From Arcticibacter tournemirensis (GTDB taxonomy: Bacteria > Bacteroidota > Bacteroidia > Sphingobacteriales > Sphingobacteriaceae): a stretch of DNA of 64,000 nucleotides. Positions within the stretch are counted from its first letter, which is position 1. Each line of letters begins with the position of its first letter. This document shows positions 19,301 to 28,300 of the stretch, one piece after another. The position numbers and the translations under genes are program-made. The stretch spans positions 4,960,001 through 5,024,000 of the forward strand of contig NZ_VFPL01000001.1 in assembly GCF_006716645.1 (NCBI RefSeq), in the 5' to 3' direction. The notes beneath the pieces are model-generated. The model saw only the letters and a program-made list of their open reading frames with translations. It did no database searches and was not told the origin of the DNA.

Positions 19301-19421
19301 AGGTGTGTCTGTATTGAATGAATTGATCAGAATTACTGAAGAGAACAAACAGACGGCTCTGAATACCGACTTAAAGAACAAATTCACTGCCCTCAGATCT
19401 AAACTATCCCTCAGTTTTTGA
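16395..19421 (+). CDS. DUF2723 multi-pass membrane protein (TMEM260-like)
   Basis: A 1008-residue integral membrane protein. The N-terminal conserved block has EPTASFWDCGEFIAAAYKLQ and HQPGAPLF, the hallmark of DUF2723/TMEM260 proteins. About ten or more hydrophobic segments follow up to about residue 600, then NPLQPRERDYAYAGSFYAF, and a soluble C-terminal part with TPR-like helices. Human TMEM260 is an O-mannosyltransferase, so a GT-C-type sugar transfer role is possible but unproved in Bacteroidota. Monocistronic, ending at a very strong terminator. Confidence 0.92.
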   Translation: MNYNKINNLFAWLCFVIASATFIITAEPTASFWDCGEFIAAAYKLQVVHQPGAPLFLMLQKVFSLLAGSDVTRVAFWMNVGSALSSGATILFLFWTITALAKKILSKAGEELSTAKIIIIIGSGLVGALAYTYSDTFWFSAVESEVYAMSSLCTAIVFWATLKWDAHADDDKDADKWIIFIAYVMGLSIGVHLLNLLAIPAIALVYYFRKYKNPTGKGTLIALLTGIIILGVIQYGIIQYLVKLAAYFDLFFVNTLGLGFGSGVFVFAVLVLGGLTYGILYSIRKAKPILNMALLCVAFILLGYSSFTMIIIRAKANPALNNSAPDNAFAFLSYLNREQYGDRPLLYGQYFDSKVIDYKQGGNIYRKGETKYEVAGKKFEAVYDRNTLLPRMYSDDPQHAGFYRDWMKLGENESPTFIQNLGFLFSYQTGFMYARYFLWNFAGRQNDDQGHGNYTSGNWISGIKPLDAMHLGSQENLPPSITENKAYNRLYFLPLILGLIGAIWHFSRSQKDAGVVGLLFFFTGVAIVLYLNQNPLQPRERDYAYAGSFYAFTIWIGLGVAAIATWLQKKISPSTAGIVATLVGLLAAPVLMAKEEWDDHDRSEKFTTRDFAADYLESCAPNAILFTYGDNDTYPLWYVQEVEGVRPDVRVVNLSLLGTDWYIRQMKDKINQADPLPITMSDNKYVQGVRDVIRYYDYKFAEPIELKNLFEVLTSDNDNDKVAMQDGSKENILPTKNFKITINPTEVVATKTVSPALKDNIAPVMEWTYNKGYVTKTELAMFDILAHNDWKRPVYFAITVPSSNYIGLEKYLYNEGFAYRLLPLKPAEADSTQGEPNKVNTDQMYNNMINKFKWGNMKNASYLDPESTRMIATIIKSFNTLASTLLSEGRTAEAKKVLKRAVEVIPDKNYLFYYVLHRYYTADLLYKVNETAEANKLVKNTADFINAELNYIGGQSSTQQNFAMSDVQLGVSVLNELIRITEENKQTALNTDLKNKFTALRSKLSLSF

Positions 19422-19436
19422 AACTGATGCAGATAC

Positions 19437-19477
19437 AAAAAGAAGAGGGCCGGAGATAATCCGGCCCTCTTCTTTTT
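19437..19477. terminator. Bidirectional terminator between DUF2723 gene and accA
   Basis: 17-bp perfect stem (19437-19453 / 19461-19477, core GAAGAGGGCCGG / CCGGCCCTCTTC) with a 7-nt loop, flanked by A-run and T-run, serving both convergent genes. Confidence 0.95.
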
Positions 19478-19500
19478 GTATTATTTTGAATTATAGTTTG

Positions 19501-20454
19501 CTATTCAACTACTACACCCATAGAGCAAAATTTTTCGATCCGCTCGTTTATTACCTCTTCAATGTCCCTCCCTTTCAATTCCGAAAGATCCTTAAGAATT
19601 CTATCTTTCAGGGTTGCAGCCATCTGCTTGGGGTCCTGGTGAGCACCACCAAGGGGTTCCTGAATTATGCCATCTATCAACCGGTTTTTCAGCATATCTT
19701 CTGCCGTGAGTTTCAAACATTCTGCTGCCTGCTCCTTATAATCCCAGGTACGCCACAATATAGCAGAACAGTTTTCGGGAGATATAACAGAATACCATGA
19801 ATGCTCAAGCATCAGTACCTTATCCCCTATTCCAATTCCGAGGGCTCCACCCGACGCTCCTTCTCCGATGATCACACAGATCACAGGAACCTTTAAAACC
19901 GACATTTCAAGAAGATTTCTGGCAATAGCTTCTCCCTGCCCTCTCTCCTCCGCTTCAAGTCCTGGAAAGGCTCCTGGAGTGTCGATAAGCGTAACAACAG
20001 GTTTATTAAACTTTTCGGCCAGCTTCATCAGACGTAATGCCTTTCTGTATCCTTCAGGGTTAGCCATACCAAAATTCCGGTATTGCCTGAGCTTGGTGTT
20101 CGTTCCCTTCTGATGACCTATGAGCATCACCGTTTGTCCTCCGATAGACGCAAAACCACCTACAATGGCTTTATCATCCTTCACTGTGCGATCGCCATGC
20201 AGCTCAATAAAAGATTCGCACATTAGATCAATATATTGAAGGGTGTATGGCCTTTCGGGATGTCTGGAGATCTGAACTTTCTGCCAGCCGTTCAGATTCG
20301 AATATATCTGCTCTTTTGCTTCACTTAATTTTTGATTCAGCTCGGCCAGCGTAGCGGTCATGTCCACTTTTGTTTTGTCTGATACCTGCTGTACTTTTTC
20401 TATCTGTTGCTGAAGATCAGCAATCGGCTTCTCGAAATCAAAGGATGTATTCAT
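19501..20454 (-). CDS. accA: Acetyl-CoA carboxylase carboxyltransferase subunit alpha
   Basis: 317 residues from the ATG at 20454 ([20 protein letters not shown]). It has a helical N-terminus, then the carboxyltransferase domain with [39 protein letters not shown], the oxyanion-hole region [20 protein letters not shown] and [15 protein letters not shown]. With AccD it transfers the carboxyl group from biotin to acetyl-CoA in fatty-acid synthesis. Length is normal. accD, accB and accC are not in the window. Confidence 0.97.
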   Translation of the reverse strand: MNTSFDFEKPIADLQQQIEKVQQVSDKTKVDMTATLAELNQKLSEAKEQIYSNLNGWQKVQISRHPERPYTLQYIDLMCESFIELHGDRTVKDDKAIVGGFASIGGQTVMLIGHQKGTNTKLRQYRNFGMANPEGYRKALRLMKLAEKFNKPVVTLIDTPGAFPGLEAEERGQGEAIARNLLEMSVLKVPVICVIIGEGASGGALGIGIGDKVLMLEHSWYSVISPENCSAILWRTWDYKEQAAECLKLTAEDMLKNRLIDGIIQEPLGGAHQDPKQMAATLKDRILKDLSELKGRDIEEVINERIEKFCSMGVVVE

Positions 20455-20517
20455 TCTGTAAAACAAAAAAATCAGGCTAAGGTAGGAATTTGATACCAGA
20501 TTATATCTTTCAAAACT

Positions 20518-20525
20518 TATTTTTG
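20518..20525 (+). promoter_or_regulatory. Candidate -7 box for the TauE/SafE gene
   Basis: TATTTTTG, perfect TAnnTTTG, 36 nt before the ATG at 20562. A TTTG at 20489-20492 lies 25 nt upstream, slightly more than usual. Confidence 0.4.
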
Positions 20526-20561
20526 CTCGCCTTTTAATAACAGCATGATGATTTATTGTCT

Positions 20562-21329
20562 ATGACTATTGAAATAGTACTACTTTGCATCGTATCCTTT
20601 TTTGCTGGTTTCATTGATTCAATAGTGGGCGGCGGAGGCTTGCTCCAAACCCCGGCAATGCTGATTATCCTGCCCCAATATCCGATAGCCACTCTGTTCG
20701 GGACGACCAAGATTCCTTCTATTTCAGGGACGAGCTTTGCGGCATTTCGCTACTCCCGGCACGTCAGGATCAACGTGAGGCTCCTGGCTTTTATTATTAC
20801 CGCTGCATTCTGCGGCGCAATTCTCGGAGCTTACTGCATCTCCATAATTGACAGCAGCGCTATCAAACCTGTAATACTGGCTCTACTGGTAGCAACAGGT
20901 ATATACACTTACAGTAAAAAGAATTTTGGGCTGCATGAGGAAAAAAATCATTCGGCCCTGCGCCAGGTTATTACCGGACTGATCTTTGGTTTTGTGATCG
21001 GCTTTTACGACGGTTTAATCGGACCAGGTACCGGCACTTTTCTGATACTTGCCTTCATCTCTTTCCTGGGCTATGATTTCCTTCATTCAAGCGCTTATGC
21101 CAAATATGTTAATGTAGCAACGAATCTTGCAGCAATAATCTATTTTGCAGGCACCAACCATATTCTGTATCAATTCGCCATTCCTATGGCCATTTTTAAC
21201 CTCGCAGGCTCCTTTCTGGGCACTCGTCTGGCCTTACTTAGAGGAAACCGGTTTATACGGATATTCTTCCTCGTTGTCGTTTTCGGTACTATCCTGCGCT
21301 TCGCCTACGACGTGTTCTTCAAGGGCTAA
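20562..21329 (+). CDS. Sulfite exporter TauE/SafE family protein
   Basis: 255 residues from the ATG at 20562; a TTG two codons upstream is also in frame. Seven to eight hydrophobic segments, with the family block FAGFIDSIVGGGGLLQTPAM near the N-terminus and GFYDGLIGPGTGTF in the second repeat. TauE/SafE proteins export sulfite, sulfoacetate or other small organic anions; the substrate cannot be predicted here. It converges with the GH18-like gene across a large imperfect hairpin. Confidence 0.92.
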   Translation: MTIEIVLLCIVSFFAGFIDSIVGGGGLLQTPAMLIILPQYPIATLFGTTKIPSISGTSFAAFRYSRHVRINVRLLAFIITAAFCGAILGAYCISIIDSSAIKPVILALLVATGIYTYSKKNFGLHEEKNHSALRQVITGLIFGFVIGFYDGLIGPGTGTFLILAFISFLGYDFLHSSAYAKYVNVATNLAAIIYFAGTNHILYQFAIPMAIFNLAGSFLGTRLALLRGNRFIRIFFLVVVFGTILRFAYDVFFKG

Positions 21330-21335
21330 GGTGCA

Positions 21336-21382
21336 GGATTGAGAGGCAGGACGTTTGCTAAAGCCTGCCTCCTTGTCAATCC
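21336..21382. terminator. Inverted repeat between convergent TauE and GH18-like genes
   Basis: GGATTGA (21336-21342) GAGGCAGG (21343-21350) pairs with CCTGCCTC (21364-21371) and TCAATCC (21376-21382), a 15-bp stem with a 4-nt bulge and 13-nt loop. No long T-run, so rho-independent action is only likely. Confidence 0.55.
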
Positions 21383-21389
21383 AGCTTAC

Positions 21390-22727
21390 CTATTTAAGCA
21401 CCTTACTTATAGCACCAATCAACGAATTCTCGCCTGTGGCATCGTAATCTCCAGCCCACACATAGACACCCTTAAATCCGTTATTTTTAATATAGTTGGC
21501 CTTTTGATTAACCAGCGGAATTCCATTATAATAAACACCTTTCGCAATACCAGCTGCATATTCCTTCTGGGGAGCCTGCGCATCGGCAGCAACAATAGCT
21601 GCAAAGGTCATATAATCGTACGATCCCCAGCTGGCATTATTGCCATTAGCATCCAGCTGATTATATCGCAGGCCGAAAGCCGGAATGCCCGCAACAATCT
21701 TATTTGCAGGAATGCCCTTATTCCTCCATATACCGACAGCATCAACCATGTAGCTAAAAGGAGAGGGCTGCCCTACTGGTGCACCGGGGCCTACGGTAGC
21801 GCCGTTTTCGAATGCATGAACATTGATCCAATCGGCGGCCGAAAGATCCGTGTATTCCCAATGCATATAATTTGTAGTAGCTGTCATGGTAACAATTGAA
21901 CCGGCCGGCAATGCAGATTTAAGAGCCGTTAAAAATGGTCCCACCGACTGCGCGCTTTTCGCTGATATACTGTAATCATCATTGCTCAGGTCAGTCATCA
22001 TCACATCTACCCCGTCCAGCTTTCGGTTAGTGACATAGTCATCTATTAGCCGGACCAGTGCGGCCCTTTTCACCGGATCACTGATTACCGTACCAAAATC
22101 CGTGCTGTTATAGAGCGACCATCCATCTATTCCCGACAGCCTGCCTGTAATTCCCAGTAACACCGGAACTCCATTGATGTGCCCTCTGGCCACAAGCTCA
22201 TCCACATTCTGGTTCTGATTTCCTTTTGAAAAATCCACTGTTCCATCGGGCAATACCCTGGCGCCGTTAAACGCCAGATAGGATATATTATTCCACGTAA
22301 CACCTGCAGCCGTGCCGTTCTCGGAGAGATACGACATAACCACATAGGGAGCGGACTTACGTGTATACGTCGCGGGACTAACCAGTACCTTAGAAATGCG
22401 AGTGGCTGTTTGACCGTTATAGGTAGCTTCCAATCTGATTTCAAATTCGCCCCCCCCGGAGGGATTGAATGTGAAAGAGGTATCGGTTGATACTTCTTCA
22501 CCATTTACCTTCCAGCTGATCTTCGTCTTCTCCAGAGGCTTAGGAGAAAAACTGAGGCCATTATATACTGCTGGCTGTCCTTGTTGTATGATCCGGGATG
22601 GCGACTGAAAAACCAGGGCGCCATCAAATATGCGCGGGTGAAATGAGCCCCCGTCGGTATCTTCATCTTCTTTACATCCCACGCCAAATATGAAGAGGGA
22701 GAGTATAAAGTATGTAATCTTTTTCAT
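21390..22727 (-). CDS. Degenerate GH18-like lipoprotein, probable surface glycan-binding protein
   Basis: A 445-residue lipoprotein (FGVGCKEDED, Cys18). Residues about 30-117 look like an Ig/PKD-type beta-sandwich; the rest is a GH18-type TIM barrel. The catalytic line DxxDxDxE reads DGVDVMMT at residues 238-245: the second acidic residue is Met243 and the proton-donor Glu is Thr245. The usual MSYD strand reads VHAFENG. Hydrolysis is therefore unlikely; in PULs such pseudo-GH18 proteins bind glycans at the surface. Last gene of the susC-susD-GH18 operon, 32 bp after the active-looking GH18. Confidence 0.85.
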   Translation of the reverse strand: MKKITYFILSLFIFGVGCKEDEDTDGGSFHPRIFDGALVFQSPSRIIQQGQPAVYNGLSFSPKPLEKTKISWKVNGEEVSTDTSFTFNPSGGGEFEIRLEATYNGQTATRISKVLVSPATYTRKSAPYVVMSYLSENGTAAGVTWNNISYLAFNGARVLPDGTVDFSKGNQNQNVDELVARGHINGVPVLLGITGRLSGIDGWSLYNSTDFGTVISDPVKRAALVRLIDDYVTNRKLDGVDVMMTDLSNDDYSISAKSAQSVGPFLTALKSALPAGSIVTMTATTNYMHWEYTDLSAADWINVHAFENGATVGPGAPVGQPSPFSYMVDAVGIWRNKGIPANKIVAGIPAFGLRYNQLDANGNNASWGSYDYMTFAAIVAADAQAPQKEYAAGIAKGVYYNGIPLVNQKANYIKNNGFKGVYVWAGDYDATGENSLIGAISKVLK

Positions 22728-22759
22728 TCTGAAACGAATTAATAATGTCTAAAAATCTG

Positions 22760-23758
22760 CTACTCCGGAATTGCCGAATTAATTGCCTTAAGGAGTGACT
22801 TATCCCCGGCAGCATCTCCGAACAACTGCCAGATCATTACACCTCCTGCCTTTTTACTCAGAGCCAGCTCAACCTTCTTTCTTATTGTAGGTATCCCATT
22901 ATAGTAAATGGTTCCTTGTCCGGCTACCTCCACAAAATCCGTCAGCTCCGATCCCGGAAACCTCTTCACGATATCGCCATACGAAAAGCTTTCTTCTATC
23001 GACGGACCGAATCCGTACCCGTAAAAGGGCAAGCCCAGGGTAAGTTTACCCGCCGGAACCGAACGGGTGGTCATCCAATAGTTTAAGTCGTTTACTGCGG
23101 CATCGTATGTTGAGTGCGGACCGGGCCGGTCCTTATTCCAGGGTCCGGTCTGATCGTACGACATAACATTGATAATGTCAAACAATGCCAGAGCCTTATC
23201 GGATATAGAATTACCATTCCATGTCGCTACAGCTACCGTCATCAGCTTGTTCTGGAGTTTCAATGCCGCTGACAGGCCGGTAACAAACGCTTCATAATTA
23301 GCATCTATAAACTCGCCTTCAAGATCCACATCTACGCCATCAAGATCATAGGTGGTAGTGACCCTGACAAGCTCATTAATAAACTTAGCCCGCTTATCTT
23401 CCTTGATAAGATCTTTCAAATGAGCCGGAGCGCTGCCTCCTCCGAAGGAGAACAATATCTTCACATGATGCTCGTGGGCCCGTTTCGCAGCCGCAGCTAA
23501 ACCCGGCACCGCAGCAAACACACCATTTTCATCCGGATTCAGAAAGGCAATATTCAGGTGAGTTATCCTGCTAAAATCGAGCTTTGCTGATTCTGTATCC
23601 ATATTGCCGCTGCTAAACATATACCCCACAATATGAAAGCCTTTTTCATACGCTTTCTTCTCTGTTCCCTTAGCAGGAGAATCTGTGCCGGATTTGCTGC
23701 AAGCGGTAAAAACCGGCAAAAAACAAATGATCTGTATGATTAATCTGACTACTCTCAT
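22760..23758 (-). CDS. GH18 family glycoside hydrolase lipoprotein
   Basis: A 332-residue lipoprotein (VFTACSKS, Cys20) with a single GH18 barrel. Residues 140-147 read DGVDVDLE, the complete catalytic motif with Glu147 as acid/base, and VMSYDQTGPW gives the substrate-stabilising Tyr-Asp. GH18 enzymes cleave chitin, GlcNAc-GlcNAc cores of N-glycans or related beta-1,4-GlcNAc links by substrate-assisted catalysis. The absence of extra chitin-binding domains and the short barrel suggest an endo-beta-N-acetylglucosaminidase-like surface enzyme, but chitinase cannot be excluded. Between susD and the pseudo-GH18. Confidence 0.92.
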   Translation of the reverse strand: MRVVRLIIQIICFLPVFTACSKSGTDSPAKGTEKKAYEKGFHIVGYMFSSGNMDTESAKLDFSRITHLNIAFLNPDENGVFAAVPGLAAAAKRAHEHHVKILFSFGGGSAPAHLKDLIKEDKRAKFINELVRVTTTYDLDGVDVDLEGEFIDANYEAFVTGLSAALKLQNKLMTVAVATWNGNSISDKALALFDIINVMSYDQTGPWNKDRPGPHSTYDAAVNDLNYWMTTRSVPAGKLTLGLPFYGYGFGPSIEESFSYGDIVKRFPGSELTDFVEVAGQGTIYYNGIPTIRKKVELALSKKAGGVMIWQLFGDAAGDKSLLKAINSAIPE

Positions 23759-23780
23759 AAAAATGCTTTAACAAGTGCCA

Positions 23781-25370
23781 TTATTGTTTATCCCACCAAA
23801 CCCTGTTGGTCCAGGTATTTCCGCCTGCACCAAGAGCCGCTACTGCAACTGCTGCATTTTCCGCATTCTGCTCAAGCTCGAAAATAGGGTACTCAAAACG
23901 CCGTGGAATTGTCGGGATTGAAGACTCTGCAGTTGTTGCCGGGGTAAGCGCCGGAAAGCCCGTCCTTCTCCAGTTGGCGTAGGCTTCCGGACCGTTCAAA
24001 AGCAGAGCTATCCAAAGCTGCCTGTTAATCAATTCAATCTCTCTTCCTGGCACAAGACCGTTCCCTTGTATAAATGCATCTATTTCAGTCTGACTGATAA
24101 CAGGCCCGCCTGGAAAAAGACTCAACTGCCCCATGGCAGCTTCAACGCCTTTTGCATAATGCTGAGCCGCTGTGCCGCCATAATTCGCACCCCATCTTAC
24201 AGTCGCTTCGGCAAGCAAAAGCTCAACTTCTGCATAAGTAAGATGTAAAAACGGGGCATTATTGCGGATCATGAAGTTTGCGAGCTGCGCTTTCTGATCG
24301 TTATTAACAGCCTGAATATTGCCCGCTCCCGGAACGTTGATTGTAATGGCATCCAGCCATCCATCCCAGATGTATTGATTGGAAGGAACTCCATAATAAC
24401 CTATCTGGGCCTTTACCTGATCTGTAATATCCAGACGATCAAATGGCCGGTTGATAATATCTTTGTAATATCTGATCAGGCGTGGTAATCTCGGATCGTT
24501 AGTGCTTCTCAATTGCTCTATAAAGGTGCTTTGTACCCGCGGAATAACTTCAGATTGACAAAAAGCTGCCGAAATTGCGTTGCCTCTTACATCTGTATAC
24601 GTGTTCTGCACATCCTGGTGTACAAGTTTGCATATCTCCGAATTACTGGCAAAGACGCCCGATTGATATGCCGCGACGGCTTCCGTCCTCGCTTTCTCAG
24701 GATTGACCTTTACAAGTCGCATTGCATACCTGAGCCGCAATGAGTTGGCAAACTTTTTCCATGATTCCACATTTCCATTGTAGAACAGATCTCCGCTGAC
24801 GGCATCTTTAGAAGCATCCAGTTGCGCAGCAGCTTCCTTCAGCTCTTTAAAGAAGTCATTATAGATATCCTCCTGCTTGTCAAAAACCGGCCTTACTATC
24901 CCGTCAGAGAAAGCCTTTCCTGCCTGGCTGTAAGGAATATCTCCATACACGTCGGTTAAACGCGCAAACTCGTACACCTTCATAATGCGGCAGATGGCAT
25001 TGAGATTCGTTTTATCAGGCTTGCCGTTGGTGCGCGTTACTGCATCCACAATATTAACTACGTCATTGTTATAGGTGTTACTCCACAATGACGAAAGATA
25101 ATTCCGGTCGTAAATGTAAAACTGCCCGTTCCTGTTCAGCCATATCCCCCCGATCTGTTGCACTAAAGGCATCGTAAATACAAGTCCGAGTTTTTCATTC
25201 ACTTCCAGGTCGCCCGAAAAGCGCAGCTGAACATTCGTAAGCTGCAGGGCTGGGTCGAGATTACTTGACCTCGATGGATCGATATTGGTATCCCCGAATT
25301 TTTTGCATGATGTTAGTACAAGTGCAATAACCGATAGTACGAGTACTGAATATTTTAATTTCGTTTTCAT
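23781..25370 (-). CDS. SusD/RagB-like nutrient-binding lipoprotein
   Basis: A 529-residue lipoprotein (ALVLTSCKKFGDTN, Cys22), SusD_2-like. Helical TPR-type repeats include VYEFARLTDVYGDIPYSQAG and the C-terminal YAEVELLLAEATVRWG. SusD caps the SusC channel and captures the glycan at the cell surface. It follows susC by 16 bp and precedes the GH18 gene by 22 bp, a typical PUL order. Confidence 0.95.
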   Translation of the reverse strand: MKTKLKYSVLVLSVIALVLTSCKKFGDTNIDPSRSSNLDPALQLTNVQLRFSGDLEVNEKLGLVFTMPLVQQIGGIWLNRNGQFYIYDRNYLSSLWSNTYNNDVVNIVDAVTRTNGKPDKTNLNAICRIMKVYEFARLTDVYGDIPYSQAGKAFSDGIVRPVFDKQEDIYNDFFKELKEAAAQLDASKDAVSGDLFYNGNVESWKKFANSLRLRYAMRLVKVNPEKARTEAVAAYQSGVFASNSEICKLVHQDVQNTYTDVRGNAISAAFCQSEVIPRVQSTFIEQLRSTNDPRLPRLIRYYKDIINRPFDRLDITDQVKAQIGYYGVPSNQYIWDGWLDAITINVPGAGNIQAVNNDQKAQLANFMIRNNAPFLHLTYAEVELLLAEATVRWGANYGGTAAQHYAKGVEAAMGQLSLFPGGPVISQTEIDAFIQGNGLVPGREIELINRQLWIALLLNGPEAYANWRRTGFPALTPATTAESSIPTIPRRFEYPIFELEQNAENAAVAVAALGAGGNTWTNRVWWDKQ

Positions 25371-25386
25371 TCTGTAGTCCCCGTAT

Positions 25387-28300
25387 TTAAAATTTAAAAT
25401 TCACGTTAACTCCCCAGCTCCGCCGGGTAGGCAAAGAACCGTATTCCAATCCCTGACCGTTACCATTATTATAATTCGAATCCGGATCGACATTAGGTAC
25501 ATCTTTGTAGATGATGAATGGATTACGGCTAACAAGAGCAATTTGAACGTCCTTGACTCCCCATCGTGCCGTTACTTTCGAAGGAATAGTATATCCCAGC
25601 GTAATCTCACGCATCTTGACATAAGAACCGTCATAGATATAGGGTATTGCTACTCCTCCGCTGGCCAGGATCTGCGACCAGTATACCGAAGGATCGACTG
25701 CTTTTGTATTAGGTATATACTCTCCATTTGCATTCTTTACAACTCCTTTCGGCACGAGGCCCCTGACGTTGCCCATTGCAGCCCATTGTTGGGCGGTATA
25801 CCCTCCGGCCTGACGTAGTTCTTCCGACTCTATCCATTCAGCTCTGCCTTCCAGTGTGGTATTCAGGCTTCCCCGGTTAGCCGCAAAAAGATTGGTCATC
25901 GAAAACAGGTCCGCACCCTGCTTCACATCGATCAGGGCACTCAGTCTGAAATTCTTAAAATATATGGTATTGCTCACACCACCTGTCCAGTTAAAAATAC
26001 CCTTACCTACAACTTGCCGTTCTTCGCTCTGCAGGGGCAGTAGCGTGGTAGGATCCAGTATTAAATTACCGTCAGGGTCTTTCTGATAGCCAAATGCCAA
26101 TATGGAACCGTAGTCTTCCCCTGGTTTGGCAATTACCGCTACACTCATCCATCTCGCTTCGGATAACGTAAGAAATGGAACCCCCTCTGCCAGCGACTCA
26201 ACCTTATTGATGTTCCTTGCAAAATTTATGCTCACATCCCAATGAAAGTCCTTCTTCGCTATCAACCCGCCGGTAAGCAGCACTTCAACTCCTTTGTTGG
26301 TCACAACTCCGGCGTTGATAGTCTGCGCGGAGAATCCAGATGACAAAGGCAGAGGAACCCGGTTGATCTGATCACGGGACCGCTGGCTATAATAAGTTAT
26401 ATCCGCACCAAGTCTGTTGTTGAAGAATTTCAGCTCTGTTCCCACCTCCCAGGAGCGCGTTCGGGTAGGCCTTAGATTCGCATTAGCCATCACATCTGTA
26501 CTTAAGCCGCCATAAGAAATGCCGTTAAAAGAGAACGGATTAACATTATAGTAAAGATTAAGCAAATAGGGATCTGTATCGCTGGCTACTTCCGATATAG
26601 CCGCTCTTACCTTACCCATTGTCAGAATATTTTTACTTAGCTTAAAAGCATCCGAAAAAACAAAGCTCGACGACAAGGAAGGATATACATATGACTTTGA
26701 TAAGGTCGAATAAGAATCCTGCCTGATAGTGCCATCGAGGTACAGGTAGCTTTTATAGCCAGCACTGAATAGTCCGTAAACAGAATTCAAATGTTTACGG
26801 TAAGGTACCGGAATGATGTTCTTATCAGTGAAACTGGTAGGCGAAATCGCGTCCGGAACCGTAAGATTCGTAAACTGCATGTTATCAGCCTTATTGTGAA
26901 CCCTGGAAATACTTCCACCTAAACGTGCTGCGAGATAAAGAGAGGGGCTCACCTGCTTCTCTGCAGTAACTAAAACGTCGGCTTCAGTAGTGACGTGTTT
27001 TCTGTTTATCTGATCAAGAGCACCGGTTATAAAGCCCGGAGTGGTTCGCGGACTAAATTTTTCGAATTCTATATAAGTAAGATCCGTAGAGGCCCTTCCC
27101 TGGAAGTTCAGCCACTTCGTTACAGCATAATTTAACTGAAAAGCGCCAAGAAGACGATTCTTGGTAGTCTCATTCTTCATTTCATTAATTACCCAGTAAG
27201 GGTTCAGCCGGTATTGTCCTCCTCCCCATTCTATATACGAGCCGTCCGGATTTTTATACGTTTTGGCAAACCAGGCCTGATCAACGTTATTGGCTAATCC
27301 TATAAATGCATTGCCTATATTGCCCGGGTCATCCGCAAGCGCTGGCCGGTTGTCTACATCCTCGTTCATATAGAAAGCACGCGCTTCGAGCGAAATCTTA
27401 GATCCGAATTTCGATGTTCCGTTAAACGTAAACGAATTCCTCCGCAGGCCGCTTTCGGGTATGATATCGCTGTTCCTGAGGTCGCTTGCCGAAAACCGGA
27501 AAGAAGATTTTTCAGTTGCACTGCTCAAAGAAACCGTATTAGTTGTTGTAGTACCAGTCCTGAAAAAACCGCCGATATTATCTTCTACTTTCTGGTATGG
27601 CCTGTATACGCCATCGTATGAAATAACCATAAGGTCGGGATCCAGCCTTGCTCCAAAATTATTAAACATAGAAGTGCGGGCCTGATCGGCTGATGTATTT
27701 ATCGTTTGATTGCGGCCCTGACCATACTGATACTGGTATCCGTCAAAAGAAGTAAGCTGATTCTCAAACGTTGTGGTACTGTTCACCTCAATTCCAAGGT
27801 CCTTTCCACCCTGGGCTTTCTTAGTGGTAATAAGGATTACGCCGTTAGCAGCCCTGGCTCCGTAGAGAGCAGAGGCCGAAGGACCTTTTAACACGCTGAT
27901 CTTATCAATATCATCAGGGTTAATTGCAGAAATAGCATCCCCAAAGTCGTATCCCTGGGCATACATTCCCGACCCGGTACCCCCGTAATTAGAGTTGTCT
28001 ATCGGAATACCATCTACAACATACAATGGCTGATTATTTCCGGTAACTGTTGTATTTCCACGGATAATTACCCTCGAGGATCCTGTAGGGCCGCTGGCAG
28101 TACTGTTGATGATAAGTCCGGGAGTTGTACCAGCCAGGGAATTGATCACATTGGTTTCCCTCGCTTTCACCAACGCCTCACCATCAATCTCTGAAACCGA
28201 ATACCCCAGCGACCGCTCTTCGCGTTTTATACCAAGCGCCGTTACAACGGTTGTCTGCAATTGAACTGGAGCTTCCTTTAATATCACGGTGATGTTATTC

